From positions 558,001 through 622,000 of the forward strand of contig VZSF01008169.1 of NCBI GenBank assembly GCA_013398295.1: 64,000 bases of DNA. The letters are read 5' to 3'. Below, in pieces: positions 39,505 to 52,900 of this stretch (position 1 is its first letter; each line of letters starts with the position of its first letter). The notes below the pieces were generated by a model, which saw only the letters and a list, made by a program, of their open reading frames with translations, ran no database searches and was not told the origin of the DNA. The stretch is from Chionis minor (Eukaryota; Chordata; Aves; Charadriiformes; Chionididae). Made by a program: the position numbers and the translations under genes.

Positions 39505-39521
39505 CCCCCCCCCCACACACA
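39505..39521 (+). repeat. C10 run followed by (CA)4
   Basis: Ten C then alternating AC; simple sequence close to the palindrome at 39452-39482. Confidence 0.85.
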
Positions 39522-40399
39522 CTGACCACCAGAACGAATCCACTTTTGCAGCACTATCTTTTGAGCTTTTTAAACCAAGAGCTGCTTACAAATACTACGG
39601 CCCAGAAACGTTTTCCCTAACATATATGGTGCTGTCTAGCTAGTAACTGCAACAGATGCTTGGGGGCAACATCAGAGTACTGACATGTTGCTATAAATTA
39701 TCATGCTGTGCATGAAGTAAGGGAAAGCCATCTCACTTGCTCTTCTCCTACTCTGTAGTCCTTCCAAAAAAACTAAATTAGGGAAACATCAGCAACTCTG
39801 TTTAGAACAATGAACTCAAAGCTCCTGGAATTTGAAAAAGATGAATACACTCAAGGGAGATGAAGACAAGAAAATAAGAGAGCCTTGCACTTTGCCATTG
39901 CTTCATTATGACCAGGAACAGAATCTCTTGCCTTCACATTTAATTTCTTGAACGAGTCTCTTAAGCTAGTAGAAGAAAAAAACTTGAGAGTTCTGGCTGA
40001 AAAACTTTAGCCAATTGCTTCTGTGCTCTGTATGTCAATGGAGCTGGGTCACACATCGAACTTTCTGTCATCAGTCAAAACATCATTTAGATTATGTGCA
40101 AAGTCAAAATCAGAAACAAGTGTTTCAAAGACACACCCATAAAATAATATAAATAATTGGAAATGACAGCATTGGTAATGTGAAATGTTTACTTAATACT
40201 TTCATATGATCTTTTCTTTGCAAGTAAACATGAAATATTTAACTTTGTTCTCTGATTTCTCAATATAGAAAATCAGAAGGAAAAAAAATTAAAATTTCTG
40301 TTAACACAGAGAAGACAGACATGGAAAATAGCTTTTGTCAAGCTAACCTGGTTCCAGGCTGTGGTGAGATAACAGCCTTGTTTTATTTAGAGCAATAAA

Positions 40400-40920
40400 A
40401 GTTGAAGCTGACTGCAAAGGATCTCACAATATTGAGTGACTTGGCAATAAAATAAGAGAATGAAATTCAGTGCCAATGAACTGAAGGCAATGTGCACAAG
40501 AAAAAAAAAACCTCCAGCTACAAATACACAATGATAGGTTCTAAATTAGCAATTACCACTCAAGAAAATGATCTTGAAGTCATTGCAGATAGTTCTTTGA
40601 ACATATGAACTGAATATTTAGTGGCAGTCAAAACAGCAAATAGGATGTTAGAAGAGATTAGAAAGGAAGAAAGAACAAAACAGAAAGCACTGGGATGCCA
40701 GTGCATAAATCTATAGCATGTCCATATCTCAAAACACCCATCACCTCACCTCAAAAATACAAAGTCGAATAAAAAACATATCAAGGAGTACAATGCACTT
40801 GGCAAGCAGAATGCAATGGTAGTAGAAATAAGCTCTTTTTTGGTTTTGAAACAATAGGGAGTTGAAAGGAGACATGATAAAGACATTAACATCACCGGCA
40901 AGCAGTGTAACAGCAGGACA
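40400..40920 (+). mobile_element. Old CR1/L3-like LINE fragment (RT C-terminal side)
   Basis: Plus-strand text matches the amniote CR1/L3-like region after the RT catalytic motif: 'tgacttggcaataaaataag', 'gaatgaaattcagtgccaat', 'atgataggttctaaattagc', 'taccactcaagaaaatgatc', 'ttgaagtcattgcagatagt', 'gcagtcaaaacagcaaatag', 'cataaatctatagcatgtcc', then after a gap 'ggagacatgataaagacatt'. Frames are broken by indels. Boundaries are approximate because similarity fades on both sides. Confidence 0.75.
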
Positions 40921-41509
40921 AGCATAGATGGATGCTCTCCAAACCCCAGTATACTACTTAGCTCCTTCTTGAGACAGAGATGTAAGAGAAGAAAGCACGA
41001 TCACAAGTAGAGTGGCAAAACAGAGATCAGTGCAGTACAAAATAAATGAATGAAAAATTTACCAGCTGACAGCTCAAAAAGAAATTGTCAGAGGGTGACC
41101 AACACCAGAAATGGAAATTTCTAGACAGGTTTACAAGGTTCCCAGAGTATCAGATCTAGTCAGTTTTGATGAGACTGATATATATTAGCTGAGAGGTTTA
41201 TGCATGACATAGACTGAAAAAAAAAAAGTAATGAGGTAATGAGGACAAAGAAATCATACAGTGTGCTAATTGGTCAAGTGCATCTCTTTCAGCAATTTTA
41301 TTTTATTTTATTTAAACACACTGACTGTGAAGTTGTACTTACAGGCCTTATTTACAGAGCAAAGGATATGCATTCCCCTTGGAATGAAGCAATGCCCAAA
41401 ATAATTTAGAGATCAGTATGAATGACCAGCTCCGTATGAATTGCTCATAGGATGCTGAAAACAAAAAGGGTTACAACAACCATAAATACTCAGGTGCACA
41501 GTAGTGAGC

Positions 41510-41935
41510 AGCACTTGGGAGATGAATTTATCATTCTACACGGTACTGCCAAAACAGATAGTATCAGACTTGTTCTTGAAATTCTGGTATTTGCATTTTT
41601 TTAAAGGATGTTGGAAACATTGAGAGAATAGAGAGAAGAACCATGAAAAATATTCAAAGGTCGGAGCAAATCTTTTACCGGCAGTGATTTACCAAGCTCA
41701 ATCATTTTCATTTTCAAAAAGATCAAGTGGTGACTTGCCTACAGTGTGTACAAGCTTCCACAGGGAGAAAATACCAAGGCTCTCGTTCTTCTAGCACAGA
41801 AACGCATGGTAAAAAACAATGGCTGGAAGCAGACGCATTTGAATTAAACTCAGACATAATTATGATTTATTTTCTGTATCATAAAATGTTACCTACACTG
41901 AAAAAAGAAATTCTGACTATGCTGTCATGACTAGG
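41510..41935 (+). mobile_element. Old CR1/L3-like LINE fragment, second copy
   Basis: Another plus-strand diverged CR1-superfamily piece. Recognisable: 'attctggtatttgcattttt' followed by 'aaaggatgttggaaacattg', 'agagagaagaaccatgaaaa', and 'aaaacaatggctggaagcag', which corresponds to the block in L3-like LINEs that precedes the last part of ORF2. It covers partly the same element region as the fragment at 40400-40920 and is therefore a separate insertion or a rearranged piece. Too diverged to give a subfamily. Confidence 0.6.
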
Positions 41936-42964
41936 TAACCTAAGGTACAAAAAACGGATGGATGGTAAACAGGGAGTTCAAAAAATAAGTGCACTTACAC
42001 AAACACGTCCAGGTGGTCATAGATTTGGTGCACCATTTCTGCGCCTCTAGTCGAGGCTCTGAATGACATCAAGTAAGCAGACAGATGCCTTTGCAGTGCA
42101 GACAGCTTACGAAATGCTGACCCAGAGTACAGGCAGAGGGAATGACTTTCTGCACTTACGAATGTAAATCTTCCCAGTAAGACAATTATGATGCTAAGAC
42201 ACACTTAAAACCACAGCAGCCCAAGCATTATCAGGATTTTGTAGTCTCTAGAACCAAGAAATGATCTGCCAGAAGATAATACAGCTTTGCACAGTTGCCC
42301 CTTCAAACCATGTGGAACGAAATAGGAGGAAACTCTAGAAAAGCATGCTTGAAAACTAACAACTCATCACCAATGGTGCGTAATACAGGTGGATTGAAAG
42401 TTATCGTCTTAGTATGAAGCAGAAGACAATAAACAATTAGAGAACAGATGAACTGAAGAGGAAGCCCTGACCATAAGTAGTTTGTGTCCAATGTAGCAGA
42501 GGGAGGTGGCCAAGGAAGGGCTGCAAGAGCCTGCAGGGTCTAGCAGGAGGGTCTGGGCAAGACAGATCATCTTCCCTGAAGGGCTCTGGGTAGTACGAAA
42601 AGAGAAATACTGGTTTAATAGAACACAGAAAAGGCAAACGGCAAGGAATAATTGCTGCCTGCATAACTATTTTTGCAACGTACAAAGTAAATTTTTAGCT
42701 TACAGAGCTTACATTAGCGCACGTGTAGATGTATTTAGTGCAGACCACAGACCTGGCTGAGGAGTAAGAGGGCAGTGTTTTTAACTGAGAAACCATTTTC
42801 GCTGTGTGTGATTAGGAGGCAGACTAAAAACTAGGATTAAACACTAGCACAAACTGTAAAGGGAATGAGTAGATATGCTGCTGCTGCTTGGTATCGCAAA
42901 TTAAAATAAAATCTGGAGATTGCCTTTAAACTACTTCAGACTACAGGGATAAATACAGGGGGAA

Positions 42965-43050
42965 AGTCTGTGAAACGTAATGGTCAGTGTGGCTGGACTA
43001 GATGAATTAATGACACGTTTGTACCTTAAGCTCTATGAATGCATTATAAA
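42965..43050 (+). mobile_element. CR1-type 3' tail remnant
   Basis: 'ggctggactagatgaattaa' followed 20 bp later by 'ccttaagctctatgaatgca' resembles the terminal block of old CR1 elements ('actagatgacct...ccttaaactctatga'). It may be the 3' end of the fragment at 41510-41935 with an interruption, or an independent short copy. Upstream sequence to about 42780 is not clearly related. Confidence 0.5.
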
Positions 43051-43499
43051 CACATTACAGAACTTTTTTTCATTACATATTAAGTTACATATTGTATCAA
43101 AAGAGTGCTTGTGTTAAAATGAGATAATTTACTTATTTTTGCAGTGATGTAAAAAGAGCTAATTCATTAATTAAATATAAATATTTTAAGGACCAATACT
43201 GTAAATGGAAGGTAAACAGAACAGAACAAAATGTTCCATCCTTTGCTATCTCTTTTCTCATTCCCTTATTATTTAACTTGCAAAGAGAAATTAAAATGTC
43301 CAAAAATGTATGTAAAAATTCCTGTATGAATAATTGTTGTTTCTATGATTTCACTTAAGCCACTAATTTGCATAGTAATTCAGTATAAAGTTCCATATTG
43401 CATGAAAGCAAAGACTTTTTCAAACTTCACCTTAAATCCAGTACACTTATAACTTTATTAAAATTAAAAATTGTGTCGAATTCTACTTTGAGCACACAT

Positions 43500-43930
43500 T
43501 TACTCATCTTACGACAGGGGACAAAGCCCAGCAGCCCCACACAGCCGAGTGTGGTGCAGAGTCCCTAAGCTCTCCCCAGTTAAGGCCACCTTGGGAGCAC
43601 TTATCCATGGCCAGCACAGTTTGGCAAGACTATTTTAACAACTCACAAGAGAACTGATGGTCCGTTTGCTTGACTGTAGCATCCCACTAACATTGGTACA
43701 CTGTCCCCATGCTCAAACACGTGTGGTGGACACGTCCTTGGATTGCTAGGGGTGTGCCTGCACTGCTGGTTTAGCGTAGATCACGGGTGGGCTTTGGAAC
43801 GAACCCCCTGATTGTCACCGCTGTTGTGCTTTGGCTCACGCTGTGGAGCAATCTTGGAGCTCATGATGCACAAGCTGAACTGGCAGATGCAGAACGTACA
43901 TTCCAGACAAAAATAGCTTTCAGTCCATGG
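43500..43930. other. GC-richer, CpG-bearing stretch of unknown origin
   Basis: Composition shifts for about 430 bp: runs such as 'acaaagcccagcagccccac', several CpGs, and two close 'acacgt' motifs at about 43717-43733, the first within CACGTG. A 98-codon plus-strand frame begins at 43787 and runs out to 44083 without a recognisable domain. It could be a worn retroelement or a small regulatory block; nothing decides between them. Confidence 0.35.
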
Positions 43931-46900
43931 AACTCAACTAGACCTAGTCCAAAGCAAAAAAATGACAGGACAGATATAGTGTGGATGTCAGGTCCTCAGC
44001 ACCTTGTTACTCCGCAGATGATCTCCTATTTGTCCACACTGCTTACTAAGAGAGACACAAGCACCCAAAGAGGACTTTCATAAAGTTGTTTAGGTGCACA
44101 GCAGTCTCACTGACTGCCCACGTGTGTGTGCTTACACATATTGTAAATGTTCCTCCCATGTCTTTTTGAAAGTAGGAGTTGGGCCATCAAGGCAACTATT
44201 GCTTAATTACTTGAACCTTGCTGTGCCGAGACAACCATTAAATATCCCTCTAGATCCATAAACCTCTTGCCTGTTGATCTTACTTCCTTTGCCAAGAGCT
44301 CAAAAACCTACACTTCACAAAACAGAAATTTTAACGGTGACCCTACGCTATATCAATGTTTCTCCTTCATACTATCTATGGTATTTTTAAACATAAACAA
44401 CAAATAACAGTGTTCAGTAAAAAAAACCTGATGACAAAAATCTTCTTAATGTAGATACATGCAAAGAAAACAAGTCTCATCTAAGTTAATATTTTTAAAA
44501 TTAATATTGCAAAAGTTTCCTAAAAGATCACAAGTACTGTTTTTCTAAGAACTGTTTTTCCGACACACTATTTACTATCTTTTTATTGGCAAATAGAGCA
44601 CATTTCAATTGATATGTTTTAAAGCAAGCACAATTCTAAAATAAAAATAATTGAACAATTATTTTTCTAAAACTATTAATTTGAAGAGCAATTATTGTCA
44701 CAGCAATTGATTTCTCTCATTGTACTTGACAAGAACATTGTGTTTATGATTATGATGTGCTAGGTTCAGCCATCCTTGCTTGTGTTAACTAATATACACA
44801 TGACAAGCAGCTCCAAAGATTTCAACAGGATTAACTGATGTACAAAGCACTGTAAACATAGTATTAGAAGTCTGATATGTATGAGAGCAGTATAAAGTTT
44901 TCATGGTTTTAATGATTAATTAAATTCCTCTGAATCACACAGTTTTACAAACACTGCTATATAAGCACGAATATTTCAACAATTACCAATTCTGAATGAT
45001 TCGGGGAACAAAGTGTTACAGTTCCAAATTAAAAGGGGTGAGAAGATGTCCTCTTTGTCTTGCTGGTCATGAGGAACACTACCAGTACCAGCAGCTCACT
45101 GCACCAGCGGGACTTTTCCCCTCTTACATCATCCTAGATCTATGTCCCATTCCGAGTCAGATTTTTCCTGCGCCCGTTGCTTTAACGAAGCGCTAGCTCC
45201 TGAGCTCCGACTTTCCCCCCCAGAGTTTCCCCATGAAATAAAGGAACCCAAGGGAAACTTAATTCAACTGTGAAGCTTCTAATGGTAAAGCCCTAGAAAG
45301 GGTTCAAGCCCTCAGTTCTTGCTTTTTGAACTGGAAAGTGAAAGAAATGTCTCAATATGAAGTAAATTATTTATGATGGTATTTATAACCTCAAGTATTA
45401 CCAAAAAATCATTTAAATGCAAATTTGTATTTATTTATTTGTGTCTCAAATGGAATTCACACAAGTTAAGCAACACCTTTCAAGTTCATTTGAAACTAAT
45501 TACATGGATAATTCTTCTTATCCAGAGGACAGTGATTAAAATGCTAAATTTGGATGCAGTCCTGAAAATCTATATATTCCCAGAAATAAATCTTGCATGA
45601 AATGTCTCATGAAAGTCACATAATTGCCCCTAAAATTAACTTCTCACATGTCCACGACTACCAGCCTTATAAAAACCAGAATAACAGTTAAAAAGAAATA
45701 TATCTATGGCCTCCTACTAATCTGGTCCTTCCAGTTAGAACCCTATGTTTGGTAAGAATGCAAGGTAAAGGATTATCCACATTAGATTTGTTTTACTGTG
45801 TCATGGTTGATTAACAGGAGCAGCATCTGTACAGAGATGCAGTTCAAAAAATTACTGATCAAGGTTTCAAATGAAGATTCACAAACATTACAAGGGTATA
45901 ATGGAAATATCTTAGCTCACGGACTAAAAAATACTTTCAGATATGGAGAGTCAACTGATAGCGTTTTTCTTTAATATATGCAAAACTTCTTAAACATGGC
46001 AATAGAAAACGTGTATACCCTTTTTTGCAGTTCACACGGCAAAGTAATTGCCATGAAAACACTAATACATAGTCATTCTACGGTGAGAAAAGGCTTACAG
46101 TGTATACAATACAGATGAGAATTTAGAATAAACTCAACTGTTAAATGGTATAAGCTTTTCTATTTATTTGAGCACTTAAAATGTATCAAAAAAAAAAACC
46201 CAAACCCCAAAAGAATAGGTTTCAATAATTTCAGATTCCTGCATTTCAACATCATGTTCTTCAATGCCGACTTAACACCTATCAAGTGTCACCAGTGCAG
46301 ACTCATGTTATACCCCAATGAAACATTAAACCTTTGTGAAGATTTCCACCTTGCTTTAGAACAGTCCTTTTAACTAAGGAGAACAGGAGATCAAGTCTAA
46401 AGAATTTCCTGCTCCTAGTGTAGGAAAATACTACAATCGTTATTTTTGTGAGATCTGTCTCAGATCACACAGAAACTTAATATTTCTGCTTGGAAACAGA
46501 TGTAACTGGCGCTTATCTCAGTATAAAATAAAAGGAAGAAGGAAGGCTGAGATGGAGCCACAGACTCACTCCTTGGGCTGTTGAGTAAAAATTCAGTTCA
46601 GAAAGTTTGTGTCAACACATTCTCTTTCCCTGGTCAATGAGACATTGACCATTGATGATCCTGAGCTTTGTAAGTGAAATATTTTCAGAGACAACGGGCT
46701 AGCGGGGCACTCTACTCCCACATAATAAATCCCTACTTTTCTTGATGTCTTGTTGTCTTGAATCAGAGATTAGATGTTTTCATGAAGCAAAAGAGAAGTC
46801 TGGCAGATCAGAGCAACAGATCTTTCTACAGAATTTTATTTCCCATAGAGTAGATGGATATGAAGATGAAAATCTATGTCTATCTTGGCAGAGCATGATG

Positions 46901-49900
46901 GACTATGGCAGGAAGATTGTAAAGGAATTCCTTAGAAAGGATCTTATTCCCTGCTCTAATTAAGAAAAGTACCTGGAAAACACAGGGATATGGTAACTTA
47001 TTTTAAAGAAAAGAGCCCTACTAAAATCTCAGACATGGTCTAGCTTTAAAGTTACCACATAACTGCATCACTACACTGGTCCCTGCAGGAGACACACTTA
47101 GACACAAGCAAAAATTCTTAGGTGGATTTTTTTTTTTTTTAAAATGGCAGATAGTGCTTAAATCTCAGAACTTGAAATAGCATTTTTGAATCAGTAGTAC
47201 TCAGGTGGGTGCAGAATCCTCAGCAGTATCTGGTCCAAGCATCATTTCTTTTAGCATATGACCTGTGTTACAGCTACATCTTTTAAAGTATTCTAAGTAA
47301 AGCCGCTTTAAGAAATCACCTCCTCTACAGCTATACGCGCAGTCTGCTGAAATCCCAAATCAAACAATTTATTCCAACTCTAAATTTCTAACCTGACTGT
47401 GATCATGAGATGATACCGTCGATCTGTTGCAGCTGGATTCTATTGCATAGTTCGTACCTTTTTTTCCTTTTTTGAGGAATTCTCATTAACTAACCTTCAG
47501 GCCGTTTCTAGCTGCCCAGCCAAACAACAACCAAGTAGTAAGTAAGGATGTGTGTGATCCATGCTATTATTTCCACAAGGTGAGTCTGAATTATTCCAAT
47601 GCTATTTTCCAAAATATCTGAGAAGTTTGCACCAGTATACTGTCAAAAGGATGCTGTAAGTCTCTGAAGGAGAACATTTAAAATTACTATTATAAATGTA
47701 GCCAAAATAATTTTGTTGAGGAAGAAGAGCAAAATTAAGTAAAATAATAAACTAAAACTTCAATAATGGTATTAATAAAGCTTCAAAATTTAAGATCTGA
47801 ATGCATAACTGAAAACAAGGAGATTGAAGTATCAATGGCATCATCTGCATTTTATATAAATGATATTTTAGAGTAAGCATCAATGACATATCAATATAAA
47901 ACATGTTAGTTTATTAGTAAGAACAGCTACCACGTCTGTATAAAATAGTTTATTAATAATATATTGAATGTAGAAAACTAACATAAACCTTCATCTCCTG
48001 AGGCACAAACTCCCACTCCTATAATAGTTTAAAATCATCTCTGACAACTGCCTCTACAAAGCCTGAGTTTATTGGTCTTTGCTGTGCAATGAAACATCAA
48101 AATACTTCTTGAAAGTCAGGAAGAATTAAATGTGTTTGAGTGGGGAAGTTGTTACTTGCAGGACAATTATTACGAAAAAAATACATTGATTTTTTTTCAT
48201 AATGTACATGTGCAGAAATGTTATAGAAAATGTAAGGAGGTTTTAAATAACTTTAAAATAATTATTAAAAAGTAACTATATAATGTATAAATGGACACAT
48301 ACATATTTTATATTTATATTTTCCTACATACATAATTCAGGTATATATACATAAAGCTGCCTTTTCATATTAAATATATCACAAGCCATGCTAGAAGCTA
48401 CTATAGTAATGTATGAATGAATGATCAATTATGCAAACAGCCTTTATATACTACTAAAAAGACAAAATGAATACGGTGTACATCAGGATGCTATCCGGAA
48501 GGACCAACGTTCACATTTCATTCTGCCAATACATTATCAAACAAAAGTGAACCACTTAAAAGGACTCTGAAATAAAGCTCTAGATGTGAACTTTAACTCT
48601 CAGCAGTTCTTCCTTTCACCTCTTTCAAGCAGCAAATAAAGAAGATTTACAATGAAAGGGGCTTAATCTAACATAAACTGAAATTAATCTCCATAGAATA
48701 AATAGAAAATCACACCCATAAAGTGTGATTATGTTTCTTTTACTCATGGAAAAGACTTTCACATTTCATACAATTTTATGGTTTTGCCCTTCATGGGTGA
48801 AATACTCTATATTTCTCTCATCAAGTAATCTTGTATATAAACCCCCCAAATCTAAAAAGAAAAAAAAAACCCAAAAACTATGTCCATTAAATTTTCAGAC
48901 AAATTATCAAATGCAGAATTTTGCAGTAACTTTCAAGAATAATTAGAAATTTAATATACTGTCTCTATTTCAAAGTAGCTGTGCTTTTACTTCACCGTTT
49001 TTGCAATAATTTTGCTGATTTATGCTAATTTAAGATTTAAAATTAAGGGGTGGGAAAAAGACTAATTCATTCTGATCACGGTCAGTTAGTGAATTTGGGG
49101 AAGAAGGACAGTCTACCAATGCCAGATTTCAGCAGCCTTCAAAACCAAAGGACACACATTATTTCAAGATTTTTTTTTTTATGCTTTCCTCTCATTCTTT
49201 TCTTTCACTGCACTGTTTCTCTAGTGCAAGTGTTATCCTTTATAATAAATCACAGAAATATAAGAAAAATTTAGAGAGTCACCAAGCCACATCAGCATTA
49301 TTTATCGTATTAGACTGAAATATAAACAAGAAATTTAATCCCTTGCTAAAAAACTTTTCTCTTTATTATGTAACATTTCCAATACCTTTTCCAAAGAGGC
49401 AAATATGATAATATCTGAGCTGGTAGGTCTAACAAAGTCATAACTCTCCTTATTAAAAGCTCTATTAATGTGAACTTTTCCTGAAGACAGAGTGAGGATT
49501 TTTAGATTTCCAGGCCAAAGAAGCATCATTATTGTTCTGTAATTGTACTGCATAAAGAATACAAAAGCCCTGATAACCCGCAACCTGATATTGAGAATTT
49601 CAACTGAAAAGACAAGACACGTAAGGCAGAAATGTAATTTTGAAGCTGTAGAGTGTTTTCCTAAAATATAATAAAAAATTTTGGATAACATAGAAAAACA
49701 ATTATGATGTAGAACATAATTGGGCCACATACGCAGATTATGCTTCATTCGGTACCAGGAAATTTTACTGGAATATTTTTACTAACATTCCATTTAAAAT
49801 CTCATTAGGTGAATTACTTTGAATTCAGATGTCTCTTCTCAAAAGCAATAATTAGATTTAATACTTCAGTATCTATGAAACCCACAGCATAACACGCAGT

Positions 49901-52900
49901 GTGGTCTTTTCTCTCTTTCTGTGATTTATTACAACTGAATACAAGGACCCTGAATATTCCTCTACTGCTGTAAACAGATTGCTCATTTCTTCGATGTCAC
50001 TCACTTCACAGCATGCCATACTGACTGCATCTGCAGAGACAGGCTGGCAGAGTGCTTGAGAAAGCTGCTTGTCACTCGCTATAATGGACAACGACATTAT
50101 TGCCTAAAGGAAAAACCTAATATTTTTTACTTCTTTTTTATTGTTATTATTTTTCTTCATCAGCTTTCACCCCACTTCACTGTATACTTACATCTGGAAA
50201 CAAACTTCTGAAGTTAACTTTGCAACTGATAAGTATACCTTGTCATAAGTAGATAGAATTGCTTCTCTTTTGAATTAAAATGACAAAAACAAAATTTCAA
50301 GTCCATTTATCACAGATGAAAACCTGTTCTAGTTCTTTTGTTTACAGTATGGTGGACTGGAGTTTCATCAAAAAAGTGACCAGGATTAAGCATTCTAGAA
50401 GACAAATAGCTGTGAGCACCAACGTCATTTTAGTCTAGGAAAACAATTGACTAATCGGATTTAAGAAAATACAATATAAAATGCAGGGAATCGAAACATA
50501 AACACAATATGAATTATCTATGACGCCTCTTAGGAAACCAAATACAATGCAGCTGTAAAAAGACAGAGCCCCAAAAGGAGAACATCACAGAACTGTCTCG
50601 GAGTTTGGGAGACTGCGAAGTACCAAGTCTTCAAAACCAGGCATACTTTCTTCAGGAGTCTTGGGAAGTTTATTTCAGATGCCACCTTCTGAGACCTCGG
50701 CAGTGAAGACTACTACATAAGTGGCAGCTTTGATGCCAATGAGATTTTATAAAAGCAGAAGTAGTGACAAGACGTTTTTAGGAGTGCTAGGCTACAGCAC
50801 CATACACAATGAAGAGTGCAATTTAGAGATTTTCTTTTTTTTTTTCCTTTTTTTACCTCTAAAAGAGACTAAGAAATAAAAGAAATCTTTCAAATCCTGT
50901 TACTGCCACCCAAACCTTCACCCTAAAACTCCCCTCTGCACTTAACCAGCTCCAGAACTTATTTCTAGTTATTATGAACTGAGTAGAAATTGAGATTAAG
51001 CACTTCACCAGGCACAACGAACAGCTCTCACTTACTGTATCTGATACACACAGGAAGGGAGAAGTTCAAACTTTTAAATGTACCTATTAGAAGGAAGGAA
51101 AAGCCCATATCTGCTGTATATCAAGCAAGTACATACGCCACCTTCAGATATCAAGCTGAGCAACTATTTTGTACTTGAAGTAACAGTGTATGTTGAAATC
51201 AAAATACAGATCAAGACTGATCAAAATCAGCCACACGCACTTCCAGATGACTCAAAGGATGAACACAGAAAGAAGAACAAGAACAAAATAATGGAAAACA
51301 GTTGTGTTCACCAAGGGATTAAATGACTCATCCGTTGTTTTGAAGAGCAACAGATCCAGTGGTACTGGGGAATCTCCTTTGCCTGCAGGCCAATAACAAG
51401 TGGCTGCCTTCTCAGGAAATATGAATATATCAAATAACTCTACAGGCATGACAAAGTTTCTGGGTGATTCATACAGTGGAAGACACAAAACTACATTCCA
51501 CAATTCAAAACCAACATTTTAAACACGAAAAAAAAACCCAAACCCAAGTCAGATTGCCCACTGCAGTATGGACATGCTTGTCCCAGTGGAATTCAGACAA
51601 CTATTTGCTTCTAAGTGAGGTGAAAACTGTTTAATGCATCACTAAGTAAAAATCAATTTTGTTCTAGCTCCAAATGTAAAATCCATTTTGCTAAGATAGA
51701 ATATTTTCTGGTAACATGAAAATCAAGTTAATTTAGATTTATAAGACTTCTGCATTTTCTGAGAATCCAGCCATAGTGGATGTGATCCGATCCTGACACA
51801 CTGTGTTTTGTCTTTCTTAGAGATCAATATTCATCTCATAAAGCTAAGCATGCCAAAATCTAGCATTAATTTATCAGCCTTTCTTTTAACAAAAACAAAA
51901 CATGAAGGCAAGCAGACACATCAAAGGACGCCGGTAAAGAGAAGGAATTCCCCCATTGCAAATTTGCACTCAGAAAGGCAGATGCAGGTCCTGAATCTCC
52001 TGGGAACTTCAATAAAGCCGCTGAAAGGCAGCCATCCTCTCCCATCGCGTGAAACGCAACTGCGGTGACTGTTCTGAGATTCTGGTGCACAGTCATACTT
52101 AAAGGGGTGAGAAATCTGGTTCTTCAGTAACCGCTGCATTTCCTATTGTAGGAAATGCAAATGTAGGTATCATTCTACCAGTTCTCACCTTAACCTAAAT
52201 GCCCATCCTTTCCTCCTACAGTAAATACTGGGTATACTTTCAATATTATTTTCTCCCACTTGTAACGCTCACAGAAAGCTTTGTCACAAAAAATTCACCC
52301 CTGTTGCTAAATGACCATATTTTTTTTCATAGAATTTCTTACAGCAGACACAAAAAACAATTTTCAAACTTTGAAATTATCCATATTACTTAATATTGCT
52401 CTACTTAGTACAAATTGGAAATCCTGTAATTGATACTAGTAAGGAGATAGGTTATAAAAGTGACCAAAGTGTACCATTCCACTATTCCAGCCAGACACAA
52501 AATCCACCGTTGGCAGCTCCACCCCAACAACCAGAGAAAATGGAGGGAACCATTCTGAGAGCATAAAGAAGATGTATGCTCAGAGAAAGTGGCTGATAGT
52601 ATGTATTTGAAACAGGCTTTAAAAAAATAGTTATGACAGTAGCAGTCGCTATTACCTATCACAAAAATACTAATAGCTAACCTTTGTCACCTGGACCGAT
52701 TTCATGTTTGCCTGGGTTTTGATTATACGACAAAACTACATTTCTTAGCAGAACCCCAGCTTCAGATTCTTGATACAAATAATTTTCCAAGAAATGCATG
52801 CGCACTGTTATAAATTCTTAACTATAATTTTATTTAAACACAGGTTTAGCAACCAAGAGTTTCTTGGCTCTCAATTCTGGATATACTCAAATCATATGCA

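Noticed and set aside
49335..49748. 137-codon minus-strand frame
   Set aside because: Hydrophobic and aromatic residues follow base composition; no recognisable topology or domain.
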